Virus record (IMG/VR): IMGVR_UViG_3300048834_000455
Coordinates: 25,906-89,905 of that record
Strand: one strand, 5' to 3'
Source of the DNA: a virus
Length of the DNA stretch: 64,000 nucleotides
Shown here piece after piece: positions 33,202 to 40,593 of this stretch (position 1 is its first letter; every line of letters starts with the position of its first letter). The notes below the pieces were generated by a model. That model was not told where the DNA came from and made no database searches. It was given only the letters and a program-made list of their open reading frames with translations. The position numbers and the translations under genes are program-made.

Positions 33202-33983
33202 CCGCGCTCCTAACCGTCATCACGCTTCTGGCACCTCTGGCCGTGGTGGCGTTCGCGATGTGCCCTTTCTTCGCTGCGGTTTCAGAGCGTGCCCGCGAGC
33301 AGATTGACCTCGAATGGGTGCTGGTCTGTACGCTGATTGTGGTCGCGCTTCTCGGAACGTTCACCTCGGGCTGGTTCATCTCTGCCCTCTGGTATCGACC
33401 CAATGCTCTACCGCCGCTGGTTGCCCTCGTCTGGGCCTCGCTTCTGGGCGGCTGGCTGGTGTCGATGGGGCAGCACTTCAAGCGGCACAGCCAGATGGAG
33501 AAGGAATGGTTCGAGATGCGCCGCGCCAAGGAGGGCGCCGAGAACGCCTTGACCTGCGCGGACATGCTCGAGTGGCACCACGCTTGGTTCATCTCAGACC
33601 TTGACCTCGTTCTCCTGACGATGCTCGATGGAAAGCCCGAGGTTCTCGCCAACCTCTGGGAAGGGTGGGGCTACGATAAGCGCAACGAGGTCAGATTTTC
33701 GCTGTGGAAATTGCAGAGGGCTGGCCTGACGGAGCTTGGCCCCAAGATCTCCTGTAGGGTTCCTGACGAGTGGACGGGTCACCTAGAAGACTCCTCCGAG
33801 CGAACGGAGACGCGAGACCGCAGCACCATCCAGACGAGCGTCAAAGGTCGCGAGACCGTGGCAAGGTGCTTCGGCAAAGGCAGGTTCTCGCCGTCGCACG
33901 CCCGCGAGTCGATAGAGGCTCAGGTCGCGGAGCGGTGGGCCAATGCGGCGTCTTGGCGCAAGTATGCGGGTGCCACCAAGTGA
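33198..33983 (+). CDS. Multi-pass membrane protein, 261 aa
   Basis: Three hydrophobic segments: about residues 3-24, 43-63 (VLVCTLIVVALLGTFTSGWF) and 73-90 (PLVALVWASLLGGWLVS). A cytoplasmic C-terminal domain follows with a winged-helix-like run: LDLVLLTMLDGKPEVLANLW, VRFSLWKLQRAGLTEL. Membrane-anchored, possibly with DNA- or partner-binding tail. Function unknown. Confidence 0.6.
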   Translation: MTALLTVITLLAPLAVVAFAMCPFFAAVSERAREQIDLEWVLVCTLIVVALLGTFTSGWFISALWYRPNALPPLVALVWASLLGGWLVSMGQHFKRHSQMEKEWFEMRRAKEGAENALTCADMLEWHHAWFISDLDLVLLTMLDGKPEVLANLWEGWGYDKRNEVRFSLWKLQRAGLTELGPKISCRVPDEWTGHLEDSSERTETRDRSTIQTSVKGRETVARCFGKGRFSPSHARESIEAQVAERWANAASWRKYAGATK

Positions 33984-34306
33984 CCGCACTACTCCTCGCT
34001 TCCGGCCTCGCCCTCTTCCTCGGCTACCGCTGGGGCCGGTGGTCACGGTTGCGGCAGTTGGTCCAGTGCTTCGGCTCCGAGCAGCTTTGCAAGCAGGAGC
34101 TGGTGACGATGGCCGAGCGGCAACGGCATCGCAACCTGCTGCGAACGGGCGACAAGGACGTGGTTGCGCTAGTTGACGCGCTGGATGAGCTTTGGACGGA
34201 CTACGTGGAGTGCGAGTGGCAGACGACTCCCGAGGGCCTGGAGCTTCGGCAGGCGCTGAAGACGGTTGCGGATGCTGTTGGCCGGCCGTTGGGAGCGTGC
34301 GCGTGA
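33980..34306 (+). CDS. Membrane-anchored small protein, 108 aa
   Basis: GTG start. Short N-terminal hydrophobic anchor TALLLASGLALFLGYRWGRW, then a helical cytoplasmic domain. It follows another membrane protein gene and might share its place in the cell. Confidence 0.55.
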   Translation: MTALLLASGLALFLGYRWGRWSRLRQLVQCFGSEQLCKQELVTMAERQRHRNLLRTGDKDVVALVDALDELWTDYVECEWQTTPEGLELRQALKTVADAVGRPLGACA

Positions 34307-34587
34307 TGTATCTAGCCCTCAAGGAGATAGCGTTTATGGTCGAGCATCGGCAAGAGCTTATCAACGAGATTCTCGACCAGGCGCAGACGAGCGCGGAGTC
34401 CTACGGGCACTTCCCGCAGTCAGACGTGAGCAATGTGCGGATGTGCGCTTGCATCCTCTGGGACCTCGCGCAGGCCATGGAGACGAAGCCTGCCAAGGGC
34501 GAGAAGAGGGCGTCTAGCTTCACGATATCGCCCGAAATGAAGGCGTTCCTGGAGCGGGCCTATGCGGCGGGAGAGTTGACGAGATGA
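34306..34587 (+). CDS. Hypothetical helical protein, 93 aa
   Basis: ATG 34306 (or GTG 34303) overlaps the upstream stop. MYLALKEIAFMVEHRQELIN, then VRMCACILWDLAQAME and a final helix. No family. Confidence 0.5.
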   Translation: MYLALKEIAFMVEHRQELINEILDQAQTSAESYGHFPQSDVSNVRMCACILWDLAQAMETKPAKGEKRASSFTISPEMKAFLERAYAAGELTR

Positions 34588-34739
34588 GCGCTTCCGTCGG
34601 CGACATGATTCTCGTGGCTGTCTTTGCGGCTGGGTGGGCCTTCGGCCTCGGCTGGTCTCGCGGCTACCTCGCGGGCTACAAGTATTGCTACTGGATATAT
34701 AAGGGTCGGAAGTGGCCTGAGCCAGGGGACGAGGAGTGA
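34584..34739 (+). CDS. Small membrane protein, 51 aa
   Basis: ATG 34584 (ATGA) to TGA 34739. MILVAVFAAGWAFGLGWSRG is a membrane helix, followed by a basic/aromatic tail (YKYCYWIYKGRKW). Bounded by overlaps on both sides. Confidence 0.5.
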   Translation: MSASVGDMILVAVFAAGWAFGLGWSRGYLAGYKYCYWIYKGRKWPEPGDEE

Positions 34740-35179
34740 TGCACGTTGTAGAGGATGCTCACGCCGAGCCTGAATTCGAGATGAAGGTTCGCCTCCAACG
34801 CCTTTCCGATGGGAGCTACACGGTTCTCGGGCTGCGTCTCGACGAGGAGGACGAGAAGCACGCGCCACACGGCAAGCCGATGCTGACGGCCGTCTTTCGC
34901 TGGATGCGGCAGTTTGTGCTGCCCGGCATCAACCTCGTCGCGAAGATGAACTGGGGCTTCGGCCAGGCCATCCTGATGGACGACGCTACAGCCCTGGCGA
35001 CTCAGGCGCAGTTCGATGCGCTGTCAGAGTACTCGGCGAGCTTCCCTAGCGACACCTACGTGGGCAAGGTCTGGAAGCGGCGTCACGGTGACGGCTGGCT
35101 CCTGGGCGAGTACGTCGACACGCCCGACCCGAACCTCGTGGGCGTGAAGTGGCGTGAGCTTCTGGTGGTGGAGGCATGA
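34739..35179 (+). CDS. Hypothetical protein, 146 aa
   Basis: Starts at ATG 34739 (GTG 34736 possible). MKVRLQRLSDGSYTVLGLRL is a strand pair; VFRWMRQFVLPGINLVAKMN follows. Unrecognised. Confidence 0.55.
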   Translation: MHVVEDAHAEPEFEMKVRLQRLSDGSYTVLGLRLDEEDEKHAPHGKPMLTAVFRWMRQFVLPGINLVAKMNWGFGQAILMDDATALATQAQFDALSEYSASFPSDTYVGKVWKRRHGDGWLLGEYVDTPDPNLVGVKWRELLVVEA

Positions 35180-35511
35180 TGACCGTGACCAAGCCCACGC
35201 CGCAGACCCTCAAGCGCATCGAGGCCGAGGTGGTGCACTGGCCCGAGAAGGGTGTGTCGAACCTCGTTCAGCTTCGCCGTATCCGCGACGGCGACCAGAC
35301 GCACTACGAGGTGTATTGGCGCCGAGAGTGGCTTCACCTCGGCTGTGTTCGCAAGTATCGCGACGAGGACCACGGGTGGGTATGGGAGCAGCGTTGGCCC
35401 TGGGAGAGCGAATTCTGGGCCGCATACAAGGGCAACCGGGGCGAGGCGATCCGCGACCTCGTGCAGGTTTACGTCTACAACAACGGCACCGGCGAGGATG
35501 ACGAGTCGTGA
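35176..35511 (+). CDS. Hypothetical protein, 111 aa
   Basis: Strongly aromatic (YEVYWRREWLHLGCVRKYRD; GWVWEQRWPWESEFWAAYKG) with an acidic end. ATG at 35176 or 35179. No family. Confidence 0.5.
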   Translation: MMTVTKPTPQTLKRIEAEVVHWPEKGVSNLVQLRRIRDGDQTHYEVYWRREWLHLGCVRKYRDEDHGWVWEQRWPWESEFWAAYKGNRGEAIRDLVQVYVYNNGTGEDDES

Positions 35512-35813
35512 AGATTGGCGAGGCCACGAGGATAGACGACAGGTGCTTCCATCCCGCCAACCCCGACCACCGGGTCGAGCCCACGAAGGACGGCGGCTAC
35601 TGCGTCTTCGACCCTGGCGGCGTGCAGATTGGCGCCGTCGCCCGAGAGAACAGCGGCACGTGGTGCTTCGCGGGTGCCATCGCTGGAGCAGGATCGTTCG
35701 CCTCGCCTCTCGCTGCTCTCGTGGCGCTGTTCGATGAGCTTTGGAAGCGCGTCGACAAGATCGCCGTCAACCGGAACCCTCGCCCCAAGGTCGCAAACGG
35801 GAGACGCAAGTGA
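35508..35813 (+). CDS. Hypothetical protein, 101 aa (related to the gene at 39167)
   Basis: Beta-rich first half (GGYCVFDPGGVQIGAVAREN; GTWCFAGAIAGAG) and a helix ending LVALFDELWKRVDK. The L-F-D-E-L-W-(K/R)-R ending and the preceding strand-Trp pattern recur in the protein at 39167, so the two look like distant paralogs. Function unknown. Confidence 0.55.
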   Translation: MKIGEATRIDDRCFHPANPDHRVEPTKDGGYCVFDPGGVQIGAVARENSGTWCFAGAIAGAGSFASPLAALVALFDELWKRVDKIAVNRNPRPKVANGRRK

Positions 35814-36211
35814 TGACCACAGAGACCGACGAAGCACCCGGCCTGGTCGCCCTCATCTTCTCGTGCATCTGCTGCGGCACGACGGAGGGCGGGCGCGTGC
35901 TCGCCTCGCTAGGGCCGTTCTGCCACCGATGCCACCAGAAGGGCGAGGACGAGCCGAAGCTTGGCCGCTACACCGAGGCCGAGCAAGCGGCGCTCATCGA
36001 CATCGCGGTGGCCAGCGGGTGGGAGCATCCGTGGCAGGTGAACCTCTGGCAGCGCGAGGTCTGGCGTGCGGCGCGAGGGCGAACGCTCAAAGGTGCGACG
36101 ACGGCGCTGAAGAGGCTACTGGAGCGCAAGAGCCTGGAGCCTTGGCGGTGGGCAGACCCCGAGGGTGCGGAGTTGCTGGACTATGGGCGGCTGGCGGAGG
36201 TGAGGGCGTGA
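35813..36211 (+). CDS. Zinc-ribbon helical protein, 132 aa
   Basis: C-I-C-C-G-T and C-H-R-C-H at about residues 18-44 form a C-x2-C/C-x2-C ribbon. The C-terminus is helical with SGWEHPWQVNLWQREVWRAA and a basic run. Possibly nucleic-acid binding. Confidence 0.55.
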   Translation: MTTETDEAPGLVALIFSCICCGTTEGGRVLASLGPFCHRCHQKGEDEPKLGRYTEAEQAALIDIAVASGWEHPWQVNLWQREVWRAARGRTLKGATTALKRLLERKSLEPWRWADPEGAELLDYGRLAEVRA

Positions 36212-36678
36212 GTGAAGAGTATGACCCAGCAGATGAACGATGCTTCTGTCACGGCTACGATGTCGACTGCTGCCCGTGCGTCAACGGCGATGAGCCTTGG
36301 CCTGACGTGAGGCCCGCACTGGCCAAAGACACCGTCGAGTACGCATCCCACTTCAAGGCGTTCATGGCCCACTGTGCGGAAGGCGCCGCCGATACCAGTA
36401 GGGCGCACCGGAAGACCTTCTGGCGCAGCGTCATGTGCCCGTGCCCGGTGGAGGGATTCCCGAGGGTCGTGCAAGTCGAGGGTCCTGCCGCTGCCCACCT
36501 CTGCGGTATGGTCGCGGTTGTGGTCGCTCTCGAGGGGCATCCGCAGTGGGGCCGAGCTTGGGTGGAGATAAAGGGCCATGAGCTTGACCGCTACGGGTTG
36601 GAGAACCTGCAGTTGGCGTTGGCTTCGGCGCACGAGGACATGGCGCACATCGAGTATGCGCCCGAGGGGGACGAGTGA
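36208..36678 (+). CDS. Cys-rich hypothetical protein, 156 aa
   Basis: GTG start. CFCHGYDVDCCPCVNGDEPW is a metal-site-like cluster near the N-terminus, and a second CPCP occurs mid-protein. C-terminal helix LENLQLALASAHEDMAHIEY. Unknown. Confidence 0.55.
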   Translation: MSEEYDPADERCFCHGYDVDCCPCVNGDEPWPDVRPALAKDTVEYASHFKAFMAHCAEGAADTSRAHRKTFWRSVMCPCPVEGFPRVVQVEGPAAAHLCGMVAVVVALEGHPQWGRAWVEIKGHELDRYGLENLQLALASAHEDMAHIEYAPEGDE

Positions 36679-37175
36679 AGCACCTCCGCTATCTCTCCTA
36701 CCTCCTTCGCCACAAGTGGTGGGTCGTGTTCGCCGCTGTGAAGATGCGCCTCTGGCCCTGGGGCCACCCTTGGCTTTGGCTGCGCCTACTCGTGCACGAC
36801 TGGAGCAAATGCTTGCCATCAGAGTGGATTCCGTATGCCGAGAGCTTCTACGGGCCGCACGAGTGGAAGGCGAGGCCGACTGAGATGAAGGCCGCCTTCA
36901 ACAGAGCCTGGCTACTGCATATCCACCGGCAAGACCACCATTGGCAGCATCATTGCCTCTTGGAGGACAGTGGCGGGATGAAGGTGCTCGAGATGGGCAC
37001 GGCCGCCACCTTGGAGATGGTTTGCGATTGGGCTGGAGCAGGGCGAGCTATCCAGGGTCGATGGGACCTTGGCGCGTGGTACACAGCTAACCGAGACCGC
37101 ATGCACCTTGGGCCGGAGACACGGCGGAAGGTCGAAGGACTCATAGCCCGACACTGGACGGCATCGCCACCGTGA
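36675..37175 (+). CDS. DUF5662-like His-rich protein
   Basis: 166 residues. HKWWVVFAAVKMRLWPWG, then H-D-W-S-K-x-L-P-S-E-W-I-P-Y, AWLLHIHRQDHHWQHHCL, and MVCDWAGAGRA. The order HD..SK..P.E..PYA followed by H-x-x-x-x-H-H-W matches the DUF5662 family of phage and bacterial proteins, whose conserved His/Asp suggest a metal-dependent, HD-like site. Reaction unknown. Confidence 0.7.
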   Translation: MKHLRYLSYLLRHKWWVVFAAVKMRLWPWGHPWLWLRLLVHDWSKCLPSEWIPYAESFYGPHEWKARPTEMKAAFNRAWLLHIHRQDHHWQHHCLLEDSGGMKVLEMGTAATLEMVCDWAGAGRAIQGRWDLGAWYTANRDRMHLGPETRRKVEGLIARHWTASPP

Positions 37176-37594
37176 GCACCACCAACTTCGAGATCACCAC
37201 CGTCATCGTGCGCCACCACGATACTGGGCAGCTCGCCCTTGCGCCCTCTCACGCCGAACTGCCTGACGGCAAGATTGCAGACGCCAGCCTGCCGCTCTTT
37301 CGCCGCCTGTTCCGCAGCATGTGGCGGATGATGCTGCCGCTCGTGTACCAGCAGCAGACCGGCGACCTGATGGTGGAGCTAGACGGCGAGGGTCCACGCG
37401 GGCCAAGGGTGTTCCTCTCGCGCATCGACGCCGCCAACGGGCACCACTGGGCGGCTATGTCGCCAGAGGTGCAGTACCTCAACGCCTACGAGATGCGCCT
37501 TCACGCGGCGGCTCTGCTTGAGGGTGCCGACATGATGGACGCCAAGAATGCGACCGAGAATATGCTGCGGGAGACGCTGGAGGGGAAGCGTTGA
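37172..37594 (+). CDS. Hypothetical protein, 140 aa
   Basis: GTG start. FEITTVIVRHHDTGQLALAP, then LFRRLFRSMWRMMLPLVYQQ and a C-terminal helix. No known family. Confidence 0.55.
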   Translation: MSTTNFEITTVIVRHHDTGQLALAPSHAELPDGKIADASLPLFRRLFRSMWRMMLPLVYQQQTGDLMVELDGEGPRGPRVFLSRIDAANGHHWAAMSPEVQYLNAYEMRLHAAALLEGADMMDAKNATENMLRETLEGKR

Positions 37595-37616
37595 GAGGTG
37601 CGCGAACCCTTTGCTG

Positions 37617-37916
37617 ATGACCAGTTGGCGCCCCATCCACGAGCTTTACCTGGAAGCTGCCGAGAACTTCGACGAGATGGCCAAGCTTCGGCCGGCGACA
37701 TCTGCTCTCGGGAGGAGCGGGTTCATGCTCGAGTTTCGCGGTGATGTGCTGGCTATCGTCGCTCAGCATGCGGACGGCCATTGGTGCGCGACGATGCCCC
37801 GCAAGATGGGAGAGGCTGAGGGCAAGACGCCGCGCGAGGCGTCTATGGCACTGCTGCGGATGCTCTATCAGCGAGGCGTCGAGAGGCAAGCGCGGAGAGC
37901 GGAAAAAGCCGAGTAA
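37617..37916 (+). CDS. Hypothetical protein, 99 aa
   Basis: ATG 37617 chosen; in-frame TTG 37611 is closer to the GAGAGG ribosome site at 37593-37598. YLEAAENFDEMAKLRPATSA, then FMLEFRGDVLAIVAQHADGH and a basic helix. It ends just before element copy 3. Confidence 0.55.
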   Translation: MTSWRPIHELYLEAAENFDEMAKLRPATSALGRSGFMLEFRGDVLAIVAQHADGHWCATMPRKMGEAEGKTPREASMALLRMLYQRGVERQARRAEKAE

Positions 37917-37926
37917 GTTTCTCGGC

Positions 37927-37960
37927 GCGTGATGGGACCGATCCAAGGTGGCCGCCGAAA
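37927..37960 (+). repeat. Repeated element copy 3 (GCGTGATGGGACC-N14-GCCGAAA)
   Basis: Exact 13-nt block 37927-37939, 14-nt spacer, GCCGAAA 37954-37960, in the 79-base gap between genes. It is followed by AAGGAG and ATG 37996. Upstream TTTCTCGGC can pair with GCCGAAA. Confidence 0.6.
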
Positions 37961-37995
37961 CTCTGGAGACTAAGATTCAATAAGGAGACCAGAGA

Positions 37996-38736
37996 ATGCC
38001 TAAGACCCTGCGCCTGTCGCAAGTGATTGCCATCGAGAAGCAAGTAAAATCTCGCACCAACGGAGAGGGCGCTGAGTTGCACAAAGCCAACCAGAAAGCC
38101 GACCTCTTCACAGGCCTGAGCCGCGCATACGAGAAGAAGGATGAGGAAGGCGAAGACCTGCCCGGAGAGCAGAAGATCGTGCAGATGCGCGCGGGAGACA
38201 ATCTCGCGGCGTTCTCGACTCTGTGGGTCGAGTTGGTGGACGTGGTGGCGACTAAGGACTGGGGCAACTGCAGTGCCAAGGCCGACCTCGTGGTCAACGG
38301 GCAGACGCTGGTACAGGCGATGCCCGTGACGCATCTCATTTGGCTGGAGAAGCAGTTGGACGACCTGCGCACATTCATCGAGAAGCTGCCTGTTCTGGAC
38401 CCGTCGCGCACCTGGCGCCACGACCCTAGCTCGAACCTGTACGTCACCGACCCCGTGAAGACGGCGCGGTCGAAGGATGTGCCCCGGGTGCTGGTCAAGG
38501 CCGAGGCAACCGACAAGCACCCAGCACAAACCGAGGTGGTCAAGGAGAACGTGATTGTGGGCTACTGGTCGAGTGTATCGCAGTCGGGAGCTCTGCCGGA
38601 GTCGCGGCGTAGGTATCTCCTGGACCGCATCAACGACCTGCGGAAGGCGGTCAAGCAGGCCCGAGAAGAGGCCAACTCCATCAAGGTGGAGGAGGTCAGT
38701 GTCGGCGCCAAGATCGCCGCGTGGCTATCGAAGTAA
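37996..38736 (+). CDS. Hypothetical phage protein, 246 aa
   Basis: MPKTLRLSQVIAIEKQVKSR, TNGEGAELHKANQKADLFTG, WVELVDVVATKDWGNCSAKA, THLIWLEKQLDDLRTFIEKL, and a C-terminal LPESRRRYLLDRINDLRKAV. This architecture recurs in phage genomes as an uncharacterised family. Its own transcription start may be the element at 37927. The tRNA-like unit begins directly after its stop. Confidence 0.7.
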   Translation: MPKTLRLSQVIAIEKQVKSRTNGEGAELHKANQKADLFTGLSRAYEKKDEEGEDLPGEQKIVQMRAGDNLAAFSTLWVELVDVVATKDWGNCSAKADLVVNGQTLVQAMPVTHLIWLEKQLDDLRTFIEKLPVLDPSRTWRHDPSSNLYVTDPVKTARSKDVPRVLVKAEATDKHPAQTEVVKENVIVGYWSSVSQSGALPESRRRYLLDRINDLRKAVKQAREEANSIKVEEVSVGAKIAAWLSK

Positions 38737-38778
38737 AAGTTGAGCAAGCTGAGACTGAGACTCAGAATTGATGGTCAG

Positions 38779-38866
38779 CCCTGAAAAGTGTTGGTTCGAA
38801 TCCAACTCCCCGCGCCACTTGCGGGGATGGCGCAACTGGTAGACGCAAGGGTCCACAGATTCAGGT
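38779..38866 (+). tRNA. tRNA-like gene 1, circularly permuted (3' half before 5' half)
   Basis: T-arm GTTGG-TTCGAAT-CCAAC (38790-38806), acceptor 3' strand TCCCCGC (38807-38813), G, CCA (38815-38817), 3-nt linker CTT, then acceptor 5' strand GCGGGGA (38821-38827) and a class II D-arm (GCG 38830-38832 / CGC 38844-38846 with GGTAGA). Seven of seven acceptor pairs form. The anticodon is unsettled: TTCAGGT at 38860-38866 looks like a Leu CAG loop, but its stem is poor; AGGG (38848-38851) can instead pair with CCCT (38779-38782) across the permutation. No normal-order partner exists upstream. Confidence 0.6.
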
Positions 38867-38914
38867 TCCACTCAAGAAGCTAAACACAACAGCAGTCCCT
38901 CGAATCGAACTCGG

Positions 38915-39004
38915 AACGCCCATATCTCGAAGATGCTGGTTCGACTCCAGCCCCGGCCGCCACCTGGCCGGGTGTTCTAATGGCAAGATGTCGTTATTCA
39001 TGAC
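38915..39004 (+). tRNA. tRNA-like gene 2, circularly permuted
   Basis: Variable-arm-like hairpin ATCT-CGA-AGAT (38924-38934), T-arm GCTGG-TTCGACT-CCAGC (38935-38951), acceptor 3' strand CCCGGCC (38952-38958), G, CCA (38960-38962), linker CCT, acceptor 5' strand GGCCGGG (38966-38972), then a D-arm TTCT-AATGGCA-AGA (38975-38988). Seven of seven acceptor pairs form. AACG (38915-38918) can pair with CGTT (38992-38995) as an anticodon stem split by the permutation. Anticodon not assigned. Confidence 0.55.
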
Positions 39005-39054
39005 TGAGCGTTGCGATTAAAAGCCGTCGAGGGGTAAGCCCTGCGAACAAACTC

Positions 39055-39091
39055 GAGCCCTCAGTCGGCATAGCTGGGGGCTCTCTTATTT
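39055..39091 (+). terminator. Intrinsic terminator of the tRNA-like unit
   Basis: Ten-bp stem GAGCCCTCAG (39055-39064) / CTGGGGGCTC (39074-39083) with one G-T wobble, 9-nt loop, and tail TCTTATTT. It ends transcription before the repeated element and the next gene. Confidence 0.8.
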
Positions 39092-39121
39092 GGCGTGGAA
39101 ATTGCTGCAAGAATCTTTGCC

Positions 39122-39155
39122 GCGTGATGGGACCGGCGCGGATTCGGTGGCGAAG
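39122..39155 (+). repeat. Repeated element copy 4 (GCGTGATGGGACC-N14-GGCGAAG)
   Basis: Block 39122-39134, 14 nt, GGCGAAG 39149-39155, 11 nt before ATG 39167. It lies right after a terminator, where a new promoter is expected. CTTTGCC just upstream can pair with GGCGAAG. Confidence 0.65.
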
Positions 39156-39166
39156 TCTATAGGCGC

Positions 39167-39469
39167 ATGACCATCAACCTTTCAGAATTGCACGTGGAGC
39201 GCATCGGAACTGGTGACCAGCAGCGTGCCGAAGTTCGCTGCCCTGACGGAGAGTCGGTAGGGCGACTCTTGCTCGAGGCTGGTTCGTGGAAGGTGGGCAT
39301 CCCTGGCGACCAGGATGTTCTCGGCGAGGTCCCTGAGTTTGCAGACGCGCTGACGATGCTGTTCGACGAGCTTTGGCGACGGGCGGAGGAAGCGGAGTAC
39401 ACGCGCCAACCCTGGCCCCGCTTTGAGCCAGAGACCAAGCCACGCCGGGTGAAGGCGGTCACGGCGTGA
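39167..39469 (+). CDS. Hypothetical protein, 100 aa (related to the gene at 35508)
   Basis: First gene after the terminator and element copy 4. MTINLSELHVERIGTGDQQR, RAEVRCPDGESVGRLLLEAG, SWKVGIPGDQDVL, ending in DALTMLFDELWRRAEEAEYT. It shares the L-F-D-E-L-W helix and overall plan with the protein at 35508. Function unknown. Confidence 0.6.
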   Translation: MTINLSELHVERIGTGDQQRAEVRCPDGESVGRLLLEAGSWKVGIPGDQDVLGEVPEFADALTMLFDELWRRAEEAEYTRQPWPRFEPETKPRRVKAVTA

Positions 39470-40593
39470 GCGACGAGGGGTGGACCGACCTCCAACTGCC
39501 AGCCGAGTTCGAGCCCAGCCCGCGCGACGATTTCCGCGAGTTCGTGCGCCAAGCTTGGGGTTTGACGGGTGTCGCCAATCTGTCGCACATCAAGAGGGTC
39601 GTCGAGTACATCGAACGCAAGGCCTATGTCGCCGTCGAGGAAGAGTTCTGGCGCGAGGCGCTCTACGGACCGATGGCCGTGCGTCGGGCCCTCACCGTGC
39701 AGGGCGAGTTCCCGGTGGACCACGAGTCCAAGGCCGAGCGCGAGCGAGTGGAGAGCTATCGGCAGAGCCTCATGCGGCAGGTGTTCGGCGAGAGGCCACG
39801 GGGCAAGGAGGCTCGCGCGAGGGAGGCGGCTTCGCTGTTCAAGAGCGGGCAGGCGTTCTTCCCGAAGCCAGACTCGCCCCAGGTCACCAGCCTTATCGAC
39901 GAGATGGCGTCGGGGTACGGCGACGGCCAGGTCAGCGCTTTCGCGTGGGCACTCCAGCAGAGAATAGGCCCCGAGATCCGCACGAGCGTCCAGGTTCACC
40001 GTCACCCTGCTTCTGACTTCGACTGGGTCCACCAGAAGCGCGAAGGCTGGGAGAGCAGCGGCACCCAGAGCTGGTGGGAGCGACTGAAGGGCACCATTCG
40101 CACGGTGGAGGGACTGGAGCCCGGCGAGGCCTACGTGATAAGCGTGGACCCGGCTGCAGGCCCTGACCGCGCCGTCATCCACAACCTGCGAGGCGAGACC
40201 TTCACGGTGGTCGCCGAGAAGCGCACGGCTGAGGGTGTCGCGATCACGGTGCGCAACGATAGCACCGGGGAGGCTGTCACCATGTTCGAGCCCTACGACC
40301 ACCTGTACCACGAGAGGGTTGACCGAGGCGAGAGCCACGAGACGCGGGTGGTGCGCCACGATAGACCTGCTGGCTGGATCGCGGACGTGGAGGTCACGAA
40401 CATCGAGGAGCGGCCAGAGGGCGTCTGGGTCGAGGGAAAGGTTCCCGAGGCCCCGCTGAAGCCCGAGGATCGCACGGTCTCGTTCCATATCCCCTACGGC
40501 AAGCCTGACGCGCATGGCGACGTGTTCGCGCCTGGGTGCTTCCGCGAGGCCGTCGATGCGAAGCGAAAGGAGTTGATCCTCGATGAAAGCTAG
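39466..40593 (+). CDS. Hypothetical protein with protease-like C-terminal motif, 375 aa
   Basis: GTG start (GTGA). Helical N-terminal half, beta-rich middle (AYVISVDPAAGPDRAVIHNL), and the C-terminal string VSFHIPYGKPDAHGDVFAPG followed by CFREAVDAKRKEL. That string resembles the conserved opening of HK97-type prohead proteases (D-x-H-G-D-V-x-x-P-G-A-F), although the true protease is at 49295. Whether it is a relic domain or coincidence is open. Confidence 0.55.
   Translation: MSDEGWTDLQLPAEFEPSPRDDFREFVRQAWGLTGVANLSHIKRVVEYIERKAYVAVEEEFWREALYGPMAVRRALTVQGEFPVDHESKAERERVESYRQSLMRQVFGERPRGKEARAREAASLFKSGQAFFPKPDSPQVTSLIDEMASGYGDGQVSAFAWALQQRIGPEIRTSVQVHRHPASDFDWVHQKREGWESSGTQSWWERLKGTIRTVEGLEPGEAYVISVDPAAGPDRAVIHNLRGETFTVVAEKRTAEGVAITVRNDSTGEAVTMFEPYDHLYHERVDRGESHETRVVRHDRPAGWIADVEVTNIEERPEGVWVEGKVPEAPLKPEDRTVSFHIPYGKPDAHGDVFAPGCFREAVDAKRKELILDES

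Larger units (their letters stand above)
38737..39166 (+). other. Protein-free region holding the tRNA-like unit, terminator and element copy 4
   Basis: The only gap over 300 bases in the window. From left: a CTGAG-ACTGAGA-CTCAG hairpin (38750-38766), permuted tRNA-like gene 1, a 50-base spacer, permuted tRNA-like gene 2, a 50-base segment without recognised structure (39005-39054), an intrinsic terminator (39055-39091), and repeated element copy 4 (39122-39155) just before the next gene. No ORF with a ribosome site is present. Confidence 0.7.

Noticed and set aside
38821-38962. A normal-order tRNA using the 5' half at 38821 and the 3' half at 38962
   Set aside because: GCGGGGA and CCCGGCC do not pair, and the distance (142 nt) is too long. 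Each half pairs perfectly only with the adjacent half in permuted order.
38779-39004. Permuted tmRNA (two-piece ssrA)
   Set aside because: There are two separate acceptor hairpins with ordinary D-arms, and no tag reading frame with resume codon was found.
38737-39100. Permuted group I intron-exon arrangement producing circular tRNA
   Set aside because: The flanks (about 50-60 nt) are too short for half introns, and no P/Q/R/S core motifs are recognisable.
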